From UBA5004 sp038061835 (GTDB taxonomy: Bacteria > Patescibacteriota > Minisyncoccia > Phycocordibacterales > Zambryskibacteraceae): DNA of 64,000 nucleotides. Below the pieces are notes generated by a model. The model was not told the DNA's origin and did not search any database. It saw only the letters and a program-made list of their open reading frames with translations. A program made the position numbers and the translations under genes. Position 1 is the first letter of the stretch. The number at the start of each line of letters is the position of its first letter. Below are positions 47,814 to 55,914 of the stretch, piece after piece. Where the stretch lies: the NCBI GenBank assembly GCA_038061835.1, contig JBBTYJ010000015.1, positions 4,093 through 68,092 on the forward strand, read 5' to 3'.

Positions 47814-49994
47814 TCAGGTTACAATGCTGACAATTTTCCCAGGTATCATAATAATCTTCTTGGGATTTTTTCCACCAAGCCATTTTTGAACCTCTGACAG
47901 AGCCAAGACGTTTATTCTTATTTCTTCCTCACTTTGACTGCGAGTAACAAGCAAATTAGCTCTCACCTTACCATCAACTTGCACAGCCAAATTTACTTCA
48001 TCTTTTACCAATTTCTTCAAATCGTAAGTCGGCCAACTTTGGACATGAATGGAATCTTTGTGTCCGAGAGATGCCCATAATTCTTCGGTAATATGCGGAG
48101 CAAAAGGCGCAAGAAGTAAAATTAAAGTCTCGAATTCTTTTTGGAAAATTTCTTTTTGCTTATCCAGAGCATTGACGTAGATCATCAGAGCAGACACCGC
48201 AGTATTAAATCCCATAGACTCTATATCGTCAGATACTTTCTTAATCGTTTGATGCATCAAGGTCTCGCTCTTTAAGGTCAGACCTTTGGAAACTTTGGAT
48301 TGAAGCCGCCAGACCTTCTCCAAAAATCTCCGCGGACCAACAAGCGCATCTTCGCTCCAAGCAATGGCTTGTTCGAATGGACCCATAAACATCTCGTAGA
48401 GCCGCAGGGTGTCCGCACCAAAACGTTCTGCTATAGTGTCGGGATTAATGACATTGCCTTTTGATTTACTCATCTTCTCTCCCCCCTCGGCTAAAATCAG
48501 TCCGTGAGAAGTACGTTTCTTGTATGGTTCGCTCGTGGGAACAAGTTTCAGATCATAAAGAAATTTGTTCCAAAAACGCGAATATAAAAGATGAAGCACC
48601 GTGTGTTCCATACCGCCGTTATACCAGTCAACCCCGCCATGGCGGGGCAAGTCGCCATCCAGCCAATATTTCAGTTTATCCAGAGATGCAAATTCTCTAT
48701 CATTAAACGGGTCGCAATAACGTAGGAAATACCAGGATGATCCGGCCCAATTTGGCATGACGTCAGTTTCCCTTTTGGCTTGTTCATTACAATTTGGACA
48801 TTTGACATTCACCCATTCCGTGATATTAGCAAGCGGAGATTCACCATCCGGTCCAGGTTCATATTTATCCACTTTAGGCAGTTCCACCGGTAAATCTTTT
48901 TCCGGTACCGGCACAACGCCACACTTGTCACAGTGAATCACCGGAATGGGCTCACCCCAATAACGCTGACGTGAGAAAACCCAATCGCGTAGTTTGTACT
49001 TGACGACCCTTTTGCCAAAATCTTCGAATTTAGCTCTTTGGTATTCCTTAATAATTGCTAAATTATGTTTCTTTGCAAATATCATATCGCGTTCATCATC
49101 GGCAGGAACACCCATGATAGCGCCGGTACCATAATCAGACATTACATATTCTGCCTCCCAGACCGGAATCTTCTCTTTGGTCGCGGGATTAGTCACGAAG
49201 CGACCAGTAAATTTATCTTCCTTGCCATTAACCACGACAAAAGTGGCTCCAAAAATCGTATCAGGCCGTGTGGTAAAAATTTCAACATCATCAAATTTAA
49301 TCAGTACCCCTTCGCTCCTTCCGATCCAGTTTTTTTGTTGGGTTTTGACTCGTTTCGGATAATCTACGCTGTCTAAATCTTTTTCAAGTCTTTCGGCATA
49401 TTTAGTAATAGCAAGCATCCACTGTTCTTTCTCCTTCTGTTCAACAGATGTGCCGCAACGTTCACAACCACCATCAACCACTTCCTCATTGGCCAGACCA
49501 ATCTTACATTTCGGACACCAATTAATTGGAATCTTTGCCTTGTATGCCAAACCTTTTTCAAGAAATTTAAGAAATATCCACTGCGTCCATTTGTAGTATT
49601 TGGGATTTGAAGTATCAATCTCTCTAGACCAATCAAAAGAGAGGCCTAATCTTTTAAGTTGCGCACGAAAATTGTCTGTATTTTCTTTTGTAATCTCTGC
49701 AGGCTGTCTGCCAGTTTTGATCGCATAATTCTCCGTTGGTAAACCGAATGAATCCCAGCCGATCGGATACAGGACATTAAATCCTTCCATCCATCTTTTA
49801 CGCGCAATAATATCCATCGCTGTATAGGCTCTCACGTGACCAAGATGAATCCCCACACCAGATGGATACGGAAACTCTACCAATGCGTAATATTTTGGTT
49901 TCTTGGAATTATTGTTCGCTTGATAGATTCCGGATTTTTCCCACTCTGTTTGCCACTTAGTTTCTATCTCTTTAGGATTATATTCCCTAGCCAT
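47814..49994 (-). CDS. leuS: Leucyl-tRNA synthetase, compact
   Basis: HIGH-type motif PSGVGIHLGHVRAYT and KMSKSKGNVINPD are present; a zinc-type CPKCKIGLANEEVVDGGCERC follows the first half. The CP1 editing domain is shortened but keeps TTRPDTIFGATF and GTGAIMGVPADDERD. At 726 residues it is about 100 shorter than usual. Two in-frame palindromic stretches are visible: DLPRHGG before VDWYNGGMEHT (48632-48647) and KGLTLKS (48274-48286). Confidence 0.94.
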   Translation of the reverse strand: MAREYNPKEIETKWQTEWEKSGIYQANNNSKKPKYYALVEFPYPSGVGIHLGHVRAYTAMDIIARKRWMEGFNVLYPIGWDSFGLPTENYAIKTGRQPAEITKENTDNFRAQLKRLGLSFDWSREIDTSNPKYYKWTQWIFLKFLEKGLAYKAKIPINWCPKCKIGLANEEVVDGGCERCGTSVEQKEKEQWMLAITKYAERLEKDLDSVDYPKRVKTQQKNWIGRSEGVLIKFDDVEIFTTRPDTIFGATFVVVNGKEDKFTGRFVTNPATKEKIPVWEAEYVMSDYGTGAIMGVPADDERDMIFAKKHNLAIIKEYQRAKFEDFGKRVVKYKLRDWVFSRQRYWGEPIPVIHCDKCGVVPVPEKDLPVELPKVDKYEPGPDGESPLANITEWVNVKCPNCNEQAKRETDVMPNWAGSSWYFLRYCDPFNDREFASLDKLKYWLDGDLPRHGGVDWYNGGMEHTVLHLLYSRFWNKFLYDLKLVPTSEPYKKRTSHGLILAEGGEKMSKSKGNVINPDTIAERFGADTLRLYEMFMGPFEQAIAWSEDALVGPRRFLEKVWRLQSKVSKGLTLKSETLMHQTIKKVSDDIESMGFNTAVSALMIYVNALDKQKEIFQKEFETLILLLAPFAPHITEELWASLGHKDSIHVQSWPTYDLKKLVKDEVNLAVQVDGKVRANLLVTRSQSEEEIRINVLALSEVQKWLGGKNPKKIIMIPGKIVSIVT
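48274..48286. repeat. Single REP-like palindrome inside leuS
   Basis: AAGGTCAGACCTT, identical to one half of the pair inside the UDG gene. Read in frame as KGLTL. Confidence 0.75.
48632..48647. repeat. Perfect 16-bp palindrome inside leuS
   Basis: CCCCGCCATGGCGGGG codes for LPRHGG immediately before the conserved VDWYNGGMEH block. Confidence 0.7.
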
Positions 49995-50018
49995 ATGGGC
50001 TAGTATAACAAAACTTAT

Positions 50019-50942
50019 TTATTTGAGTCTTACCGGATACAACTCCGGGTCGATAGTGCGAGTAAAACATTGACGTCCCGCTTCATGTTGCCAACTCTCA
50101 CCAGACTTACCCATTGGTTCAGGATAAACTACTCGAGTCGCGGACCCCGAAACATCTTGTGAGATTTTGTTGAATTCCGCGCAAAGATTGAAAGCAAGAT
50201 TCCCGGTTTTTTTATACTCATAAGAATCTCTAGTCTGTGGATCAACCGGAACAACAAAACCAGATATCGGATCTTGCAAATCTTCAAGTGAGGCGGGTAG
50301 TACTCCCTTTTGCTGCCAATAATTTACGATTTGCCACTGGATACTTTGCAGATCAGAAACTTTTTGTACATCATAACGAAGCATGCGTTGATTTTGGGGC
50401 GTACCCAAGACGCTAAAACCAGCTACAATAGAGCCGACCACCAAAATCACTGCCACCACTCTCCAGATATTTCTACGAGAACCGGTTAATCTATCTCTCA
50501 AATCATCCATATAGTAACCAAAAACACAGCCAGCAACCACCAATACCGAGAGAATTTTTAAAAGAAAGGCCGTCGTCATCTCCTGTCCATCAAGAAAATA
50601 ATAAATAAGAGTGACAAGATCCCCCGCAAGCACTCCGCCGGCAAGGAAGATGGTGATGTAGATGAGCCACTTGCGGACCGGATAATCTTTACGACTCGGA
50701 TCTTCTGCGTATCCCTTTCGGACAAAATTGGTCAGAAAAAGAAAGAGGGGGAAAACGACGATCAACGTTGCCACCGGTAGGGAGATAGACGTTGAGTCGT
50801 AGTAGGAATATTGATTAACTTGCGGAAAGGCAACGTTGATAACGCGAAACAAAATATTGAGAAGTGCCACTGTGCCTGTGTATAGAATTGCGATAAGAGC
50901 AATGTGTAAAAAGAAATCCTTGGCTGTTATTTTGGTATTCAT
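50019..50942 (-). CDS. DUF5671-type membrane protein
   Basis: Five to six membrane helices: TAKDFFLHIALIAILYTGTVAL, a second at about 55-75, paired helices near 90-115 and one at 163-180 (VVAVILVVGSIVAGFSVLG), followed by a soluble C-terminal part with the pattern SDLQSIQWQIVNYWQQKGVLP, also seen after pilin-like helices. The DUF5671 pattern is widespread in CPR genomes; function unknown. 307 residues. Confidence 0.8.
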   Translation of the reverse strand: MNTKITAKDFFLHIALIAILYTGTVALLNILFRVINVAFPQVNQYSYYDSTSISLPVATLIVVFPLFLFLTNFVRKGYAEDPSRKDYPVRKWLIYITIFLAGGVLAGDLVTLIYYFLDGQEMTTAFLLKILSVLVVAGCVFGYYMDDLRDRLTGSRRNIWRVVAVILVVGSIVAGFSVLGTPQNQRMLRYDVQKVSDLQSIQWQIVNYWQQKGVLPASLEDLQDPISGFVVPVDPQTRDSYEYKKTGNLAFNLCAEFNKISQDVSGSATRVVYPEPMGKSGESWQHEAGRQCFTRTIDPELYPVRLK

Positions 50943-50954
50943 GTCTCTATTGTA

Positions 50955-51773
50955 TCAAATCAGAAATTCAATAACATCTCCGTCTTGAACCACATATTCC
51001 TTACCTTCGGTTCGGAGCCAGCCCTTTTCGCGTGCCTTGACGAGAGAACCCGCTTCAATCAACTTGTCATAATGTATCACTTCGGCACGGATAAATTTTT
51101 CTTGGAAATCGGAGTGAATTGATTTACCCGCTTCCGGCGCTTTCGCGCCTCGCCACGTTGTCCAGGCTCGCGACTCATCTTCTCCTGTAGTAAAAAATGT
51201 AATCAGATTAAGTAGTTTGTATGCTTCTACAATCAACTTATCCAAACCTGTGCCAAATACCGGATCAACCTCGAGATACGGTCCGGGAATTTTATTTTTG
51301 AAATCTGCCGATATTTGGCCTGCAACTTCGGAAATATTTAATACATACAAAGTTGGTTTCCTAACTTCCGCTGCCTCAAGTTCCATATTGATAATTTCAA
51401 TGTCAAAAAGCGGATCCACTTTTTCATGCACATGAATAATATCTGGATCTTCAAAGGTTCGCACCACTTCAATAATGGTGTCCACTTCGCGGATATGAGA
51501 GAGAAATTTATTGCCCAACCCCTCACCCATTGAAGCTCCTTTGACCAATCCGGCGATATCAACAAACTCCACCACCGCCGGAATAGTTTTCTTGGATTGT
51601 GACAAAGTTGAAAGTTTTTCTAATCTCTCATCCGGCACCGGCACAATCCCCACTGACGGATCAATGGTGCAGAAAGGATAATTCTCCGCCGGGACGCTTT
51701 TTTTAGTAAGCGCATTAAAGAGCGTGCTTTTACCCACGTTTGGTAGACCCACGATACCAATTTTTAACGACAT
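50955..51773 (-). CDS. ychF: YchF-type GTPase/ATPase lacking the helical domain
   Basis: G1 motif GLPNVGKSTLFNAL, G3 DIAGLVKGA and a C-terminal TGS domain (AEVIHYDKLIEAGSLVKAREKGW, GKEYVVQDGDVIEFLI). Between IEIINMELEAAE and RKPTLYVLNIS the usual coiled-coil insertion of about 80-90 residues is missing, so the protein is 272 rather than about 363 residues. YchF binds ribosomes and prefers ATP. Not a frameshift: the frame runs through cleanly. Confidence 0.9.
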   Translation of the reverse strand: MSLKIGIVGLPNVGKSTLFNALTKKSVPAENYPFCTIDPSVGIVPVPDERLEKLSTLSQSKKTIPAVVEFVDIAGLVKGASMGEGLGNKFLSHIREVDTIIEVVRTFEDPDIIHVHEKVDPLFDIEIINMELEAAEVRKPTLYVLNISEVAGQISADFKNKIPGPYLEVDPVFGTGLDKLIVEAYKLLNLITFFTTGEDESRAWTTWRGAKAPEAGKSIHSDFQEKFIRAEVIHYDKLIEAGSLVKAREKGWLRTEGKEYVVQDGDVIEFLI

Positions 51774-51812
51774 GGGGTTAGATTATCACAAAATACTTGA
51801 GGATTCTTTTGA

Positions 51813-51845
51813 TTGACATATTCATATTCGAGAGTAAGTTATGCT
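51813..51845 (+). promoter_or_regulatory. Promoter of the 51882 gene
   Basis: TTGACA (51813-51818) is clear; the -10 may be TAAGTT (51835-51840, 16-bp spacer) or TATGCT (51840-51845). Confidence 0.5.
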
Positions 51846-51881
51846 GTAGAAACAACTGAATTTATAAAAAAGGAGGCAAAG

Positions 51882-52115
51882 ATGTTTCTTGAACAAGTCA
51901 CTGCGTCCTGGGCCGGACATCAGACCATGAAGGGTTTTCCGCTCCTGCCTAAAACTCTCCCCACCGAGAGTTCCTACAAACGAGGCGATTCCCAGATTAC
52001 CAAAACCAGGTGTTTTAGAACCGTAAGATGGGCTCGTGTATGGCGCAGGGTGGGAAGAAATCCCTCCACAGGCAAAGATATATGGAAATGGAAGGATGCG
52101 TACTGGATTGATTAA
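51882..52115 (+). CDS. Orphan 77-residue basic protein
   Basis: ATG 51882 follows AAAGGAGG by 5 nt. The protein is rich in Arg, Lys and Trp (VRWARVWRRVGRNPS, WKWKDAYWID) and could bind nucleic acid, but no motif supports this. Own promoter and terminator; a frame start further upstream overlaps the promoter and is unlikely. Confidence 0.68.
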   Translation: MFLEQVTASWAGHQTMKGFPLLPKTLPTESSYKRGDSQITKTRCFRTVRWARVWRRVGRNPSTGKDIWKWKDAYWID

Positions 52116-52137
52116 CTGATAAATGGAGGAAGTTGTG

Positions 52138-52178
52138 AGGGGTCAGGCTAACCACCTGACCCCTTTCGTTTTATTTAC
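52138..52178 (+). terminator. Intrinsic terminator
   Basis: AGGGGTCAGG (52138-52147) pairs with CCTGACCCCT (52155-52164), then TTCGTTTTATTTA. Confidence 0.92.
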
Positions 52179-52194
52179 GGTGGACGTAGTAGAA

Positions 52195-52506
52195 CTACCT
52201 TATCGCCACTATTGCAAACTGCATAAAATATTTTTCTAAATCTTGAAGAGTAGTTTTATATTCCGCACTGCCAAGCACTGCATCGGCAAAAAGCTCTTTG
52301 GCTCTATTTATCTCTAACATACGTTTGATCCAGCGCTTATCTCTTTGAGTAAGATCAAATAGCTCCATGGCTCGTGTCACCGCTCCCCAAAAAGAACTTT
52401 CATCTTTCCCCTGCCATTTGGCCGCACGACCAACCTCGCTACCAATATTCCCAAACTGCTCAGCGAATGATAGAGACCACCATCTTTCTTTTGAAACCAA
52501 TTGCAT
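52195..52506 (-). CDS. Conserved hypothetical protein next to DUF5674
   Basis: A 103-residue helical protein (RWWSLSFAEQFGNIGSEVGRAAKW, EYKTTLQDLEKYFMQF; quoted in parts). It starts one base before the DUF5674 stop, so the two are co-translated. Its function is not known; the pair suggests they work together. Confidence 0.72.
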   Translation of the reverse strand: MQLVSKERWWSLSFAEQFGNIGSEVGRAAKWQGKDESSFWGAVTRAMELFDLTQRDKRWIKRMLEINRAKELFADAVLGSAEYKTTLQDLEKYFMQFAIVAIR

Positions 52507-52507
52507 A

Positions 52508-52855
52508 TTACTTGACTAATTTAACTACAATTTCCCGTATCTCTTTTTGGATCTCGATATCTTCAACTCTACGAGTCTTATTTTCGAAAGCAGGTTTGAG
52601 GTTGATCATAGAATCAAATTCAATGAAATCCTCTCCTGATTTATCCAAATATAAGTTTATACCCCACGTATCTTGTGATTCAGAATTTTCTTTTTCCATA
52701 AGAAGAGATTGAATATCCACGTGTAATTCTCCACCCACACCCATAATACCTCGTCTCACATCAACAACCGCTTTAATGACATCCCCATATTGTTTATGGG
52801 CTAGATTTTCTAACTCACCCTTAGTAATCTTATCTTTAACGATTATGGTCTCCAT
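52508..52855 (-). CDS. DUF5674-family protein
   Basis: The 115-residue protein starts METIIVKDKITKGELENLA and contains VKAVVDVRRGIMGVGGELH-like and WGINLYLDKSGEDFIEFDSM stretches characteristic of this family as I know it. No role is established. First gene of a two-gene unit. Confidence 0.75.
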   Translation of the reverse strand: METIIVKDKITKGELENLAHKQYGDVIKAVVDVRRGIMGVGGELHVDIQSLLMEKENSESQDTWGINLYLDKSGEDFIEFDSMINLKPAFENKTRRVEDIEIQKEIREIVVKLVK

Positions 52856-52910
52856 ATAACAAGTTTATCATATTCCCCCACTTATCTATTACCAAACAAC
52901 CTCTTAAAAA

Positions 52911-53507
52911 TTATTTCGCTTTGCGGCCGAAATTAAAGACCTTGCGCTTAATGCGCTCTCGACGGGCCACACTGCTAAAATGTTTCAGATAACCAAACTT
53001 GCGTACATAAATTGGACCGAACCCGGCAAACCACAAAATTCCCTTCCTCAATTCATTGGTGGTATCGCCAAAGACAATTCTCTGTATAAAAGGAATGGTA
53101 TCGGATGTGACAAACATGGTGGCGCTTCTGCCTTTCAAAAGTTTTTTCCAAGTAAATTCACTTGTAAATTTATAGGCAAAATCGGGAAGCCACACTCTAT
53201 CAAAGAGACCCTTCAATATGGCCGGCATAGTTGACCACCATGATGGGTAAAAAATCACAAAGTGATCACACCATCGTATATTATCTTGAAAAGCCATCAG
53301 GTCTGGTTCAAGTTCTTGTTTCAGTCTATATCCATGGTGCAGAATGGGATCAAATTGCATACTTCCAATATTCATACGACGCACTTCACGCATAGATTCT
53401 TCTGCTCCCTTCTGATAATCGTCGGCCAAAGTACAGTTAAAGCTGTCTTCGTCTGGATGACCAACTAGAATAAAAATTTTTTTCTTCTTTTTTCCAAATA
53501 CAAACAT
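52911..53507 (-). CDS. NAD(P)H-quinone oxidoreductase-like flavodoxin protein
   Basis: Flavodoxin_2 fold: IFILVGHPDEDSFNCTLADD at the FMN loop and FVIFYPSWWSTMPAILKGLFDRVW, the second FMN-contact and the substrate loop. Such enzymes transfer two electrons from NAD(P)H to quinones or azo compounds. 198 residues. Two bp after the 53509 gene. Confidence 0.85.
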   Translation of the reverse strand: MFVFGKKKKKIFILVGHPDEDSFNCTLADDYQKGAEESMREVRRMNIGSMQFDPILHHGYRLKQELEPDLMAFQDNIRWCDHFVIFYPSWWSTMPAILKGLFDRVWLPDFAYKFTSEFTWKKLLKGRSATMFVTSDTIPFIQRIVFGDTTNELRKGILWFAGFGPIYVRKFGYLKHFSSVARRERIKRKVFNFGRKAK

Positions 53508-53508
53508 G

Positions 53509-53739
53509 CTATTTCATTAATCTTTGCAATTCAGCTTGATGTTCGCGCATAACAACCATAGTGGCCGCCATCTCACTTTGGCCAGTCTTCACCCTTTTTT
53601 GCACCTCATCTCCGATCTTCTTAAAGAAGTCCGGATATTTTTCCATCAGTCCAAGGATAAGATCGCGCTCTTTTTCCGGCATGTCTTTCATCTTCGCCTT
53701 CATGGCTTGCCGAAGGAAGAAATCTTTAATTTTCCCCAT
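53509..53739 (-). CDS. 76-residue helical hypothetical protein
   Basis: All-helical and charged (AMKAKMKDMPEKERDLILGLM, MVVMREHQAELQRLMK). No family is recognised with certainty. It lies between the copper cluster and the flavodoxin gene, in the same direction. Confidence 0.7.
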   Translation of the reverse strand: MGKIKDFFLRQAMKAKMKDMPEKERDLILGLMEKYPDFFKKIGDEVQKRVKTGQSEMAATMVVMREHQAELQRLMK

Positions 53740-53749
53740 ACCTGATATT

Positions 53750-54157
53750 CTACCAATTCTTGCAGCACTCTACTACTATTTTAAACCAATTCTTTGTCCG
53801 ACCGTTTCTCGAAAGAAATATCAATCCAAACAATAACCACGTTACAACCACCTCTAAAATAATTAATATATCAAGAGTCCTGCTCAAAATTGAATAAAAC
53901 ACGATAAAGACAGACAGTAAAAATGGAAGTTTAAAAAACTCAAACTTTTCCGGCAATGCGCTGGCCAAATAATACATCAAACCCACCGCAGTACCACCCA
54001 TCAAAAGCGCCAGAATCACCAGATCCAAACCAATCGCTAATCCCACAAGCCATGTACCAGACACGGCAAAACAGATAGCGCAGATTTTTGTAAAAATCTT
54101 TTTAAGACCCAAAGAAAGAACAAAAAATATGATTATAAGTATGGTGGCAATAAACAT
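53750..54157 (-). CDS. Polytopic membrane protein of the copper cluster
   Basis: Four membrane helices in 135 residues, with VLSLGLKKIFTKICAICFAVSGTWLVG; the two cysteines in KICAICFA could bind metal. It starts immediately before the stop of the 54158 gene, so it belongs to the same operon. Confidence 0.7.
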   Translation of the reverse strand: MFIATILIIIFFVLSLGLKKIFTKICAICFAVSGTWLVGLAIGLDLVILALLMGGTAVGLMYYLASALPEKFEFFKLPFLLSVFIVFYSILSRTLDILIILEVVVTWLLFGLIFLSRNGRTKNWFKIVVECCKNW

Positions 54158-54673
54158 TTAGGTTGTGATTTGCAGAATTATACCGGCCAAAACAATAAGA
54201 ATAAAAGTGATGACAAGACCCTGGTACGGCAACATTCTTTCATTTCGACTTCTTGTCAGCGCCGTACTTAAATAAGGAGAAATAAAAAGAAGAAGAGCTC
54301 CGACAGTCGCGCCAAAAAGATACAAATTTATAAGATAAGTGTTATGAAACACTGTGCCATATCCGCCCCAAAGAGAAACGTAAAACGATCTGGATTCCTT
54401 AATAAACGGCATGATGGGAATAATAGTGGAAAAAAAGACAACAAGAGTGACGACCGCATCCTGGCCTTGAAAATATTTTTGCTTAATCATTTTTGCAAGC
54501 CACAAACCAAGTGCCAAAGAGAAAGCGCCAATAAACACACCGACTGATGCGGTGGAGACTCCAAGTGACGCCGCCAGCACGGCAAGCGCTCCCGCGCCAA
54601 TGGTACAAAGTGGACAATGGGCCAGTGTAATTTTAGGAATTAAGACTAGTGTTAAAAGAAAGAATTTTTTCAT
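54158..54673 (-). CDS. Membrane protein with signal peptide and CPLC motif
   Basis: Signal peptide FFLLTLVLIPKITLAHCPLC followed by GAGALAVLAASLGV and four more helices. HCPLC directly after the cleavage site could bind copper or form a thiol pair. 171 residues. It is in the operon copB-DUF1573-54683-54158-53750. Confidence 0.75.
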   Translation of the reverse strand: MKKFFLLTLVLIPKITLAHCPLCTIGAGALAVLAASLGVSTASVGVFIGAFSLALGLWLAKMIKQKYFQGQDAVVTLVVFFSTIIPIMPFIKESRSFYVSLWGGYGTVFHNTYLINLYLFGATVGALLLFISPYLSTALTRSRNERMLPYQGLVITFILIVLAGIILQITT

Positions 54674-54682
54674 AATCTTATG

Positions 54683-55414
54683 TTAGACATTACATCCTCC
54701 GCCCTGTTTCTCTCCTGGTTCATATCCGGGAAACCAGAACGAGTTTAGGACCAGAGCGCTATTATACATTTCTTTTTCAGTGGCTCCTTGCGACGCCGTA
54801 AGTTCCAAGAAACCGAGCATAGCCATACCATGATTACAGTCGGGAAAATACGCCGAGTTGCCACAGCAGGGTCTGTATATACTTTGAGCCACTCTGGCAA
54901 CCGATTTTTCTTGTTCGGCAGTCAGATTAATAAATCGATGCGCATTGTAATGGTCCATGACGTCCCCTTTCGCCATTGTCCATCCGGCGGTAGAAGCAAA
55001 ATTTTGTGGTCCGCCGTATTTTGGATTAGCCATTTCCCCATCCTCCAATACGGGACTTTTATTCCCCAGCCCTAACGCCCACAATAAATTCAAAACAAAT
55101 CCCGCATTATCTTTATTGATCTCAAGTTGTCCATCATCTTCTCCAAATAACAAGTTGGCATACTCATTGGTAAATTGGCCGCGTCCTTCATATATGGCCT
55201 TGAATTTCTCACTGTCTATCACTCCCGCTCTCACTAATTGAACGCCCATATCATCCCAAGAAACTATCAGGGCCGCTTTGTCGGCTGATGCGGTTTGTTT
55301 ACCGGTGGCAGTGGTAGATTTTAATGGTTGCTGATAAAGCACAGCCCCTGCAACAATGAGTCCCGCCACCACAATACTTGCCGGTACGATATTTATGTCG
55401 CGTGAACCATTCAT
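54683..55414 (-). CDS. Secreted cysteine/histidine-rich protein of the copper cluster
   Basis: An N-terminal membrane segment (IVPASIVVAGLIVAGAVLY) precedes an external domain with YRPCCGNSAYFPDCNHGMAM, a Cys-Cys...Cys-x-His cluster likely to bind metal, and a C-terminal GGGCNV. 243 residues. ATGA overlap with DUF1573 gene. No named family; the context suggests copper binding or sensing outside the membrane. Confidence 0.75.
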   Translation of the reverse strand: MNGSRDINIVPASIVVAGLIVAGAVLYQQPLKSTTATGKQTASADKAALIVSWDDMGVQLVRAGVIDSEKFKAIYEGRGQFTNEYANLLFGEDDGQLEINKDNAGFVLNLLWALGLGNKSPVLEDGEMANPKYGGPQNFASTAGWTMAKGDVMDHYNAHRFINLTAEQEKSVARVAQSIYRPCCGNSAYFPDCNHGMAMLGFLELTASQGATEKEMYNSALVLNSFWFPGYEPGEKQGGGCNV

Positions 55415-55914
55415 AGCGTTACCATTGCCTTGATTTCTAACTGAAGCGCGCCACCCTTTTCATCCACAAGATAAATTTGACGTTCTATGGGCCCTACTCC
55501 GAGAGGGCCGTGCGCGGCCGGGTCAAAAACAACTTCAATAGTTTTCTCCTCACCGGCTTTGATAATTTCATTAGCCCGAGGCACTTCATTACCATGACCG
55601 GGCATACCGAACGGACCCCGTTTGCCCTGTGCATCCACAATGTAAGCATTTGTGCACATGCACGAAGTCACCACCGTATCAACTCTTAAATCATTTTCAG
55701 TTTTATTGGAAACAACAAAAGTTGTAGTGACACTACCGTCTTTCATTGAGATTGTACCGAAATCGTAACTGTTTTTCTCCGCGGTAAGAATACTGCCCGA
55801 ATCTATTTGACTTTCAGCCGGCAAGACCGCCGTGCCGTTATCACCCTTCCACAGAAACAACGCTATAATACCCAACACAATCAAAACTAAAATAATTAAT
55901 GTTTTATTTTTCAT
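55411..55914 (-). CDS. DUF1573 protein, membrane-anchored
   Basis: One N-terminal helix, then an Ig-like DUF1573 domain: YDFGTISMKDGSVTTTFVVSN, VDTVVTSCMCTNAYI and KTIEVVFDPAAHGP. The CMC motif is a candidate copper ligand. It overlaps copB by 4 bp. Confidence 0.85.
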   Translation of the reverse strand: MKNKTLIILVLIVLGIIALFLWKGDNGTAVLPAESQIDSGSILTAEKNSYDFGTISMKDGSVTTTFVVSNKTENDLRVDTVVTSCMCTNAYIVDAQGKRGPFGMPGHGNEVPRANEIIKAGEEKTIEVVFDPAAHGPLGVGPIERQIYLVDEKGGALQLEIKAMVTL

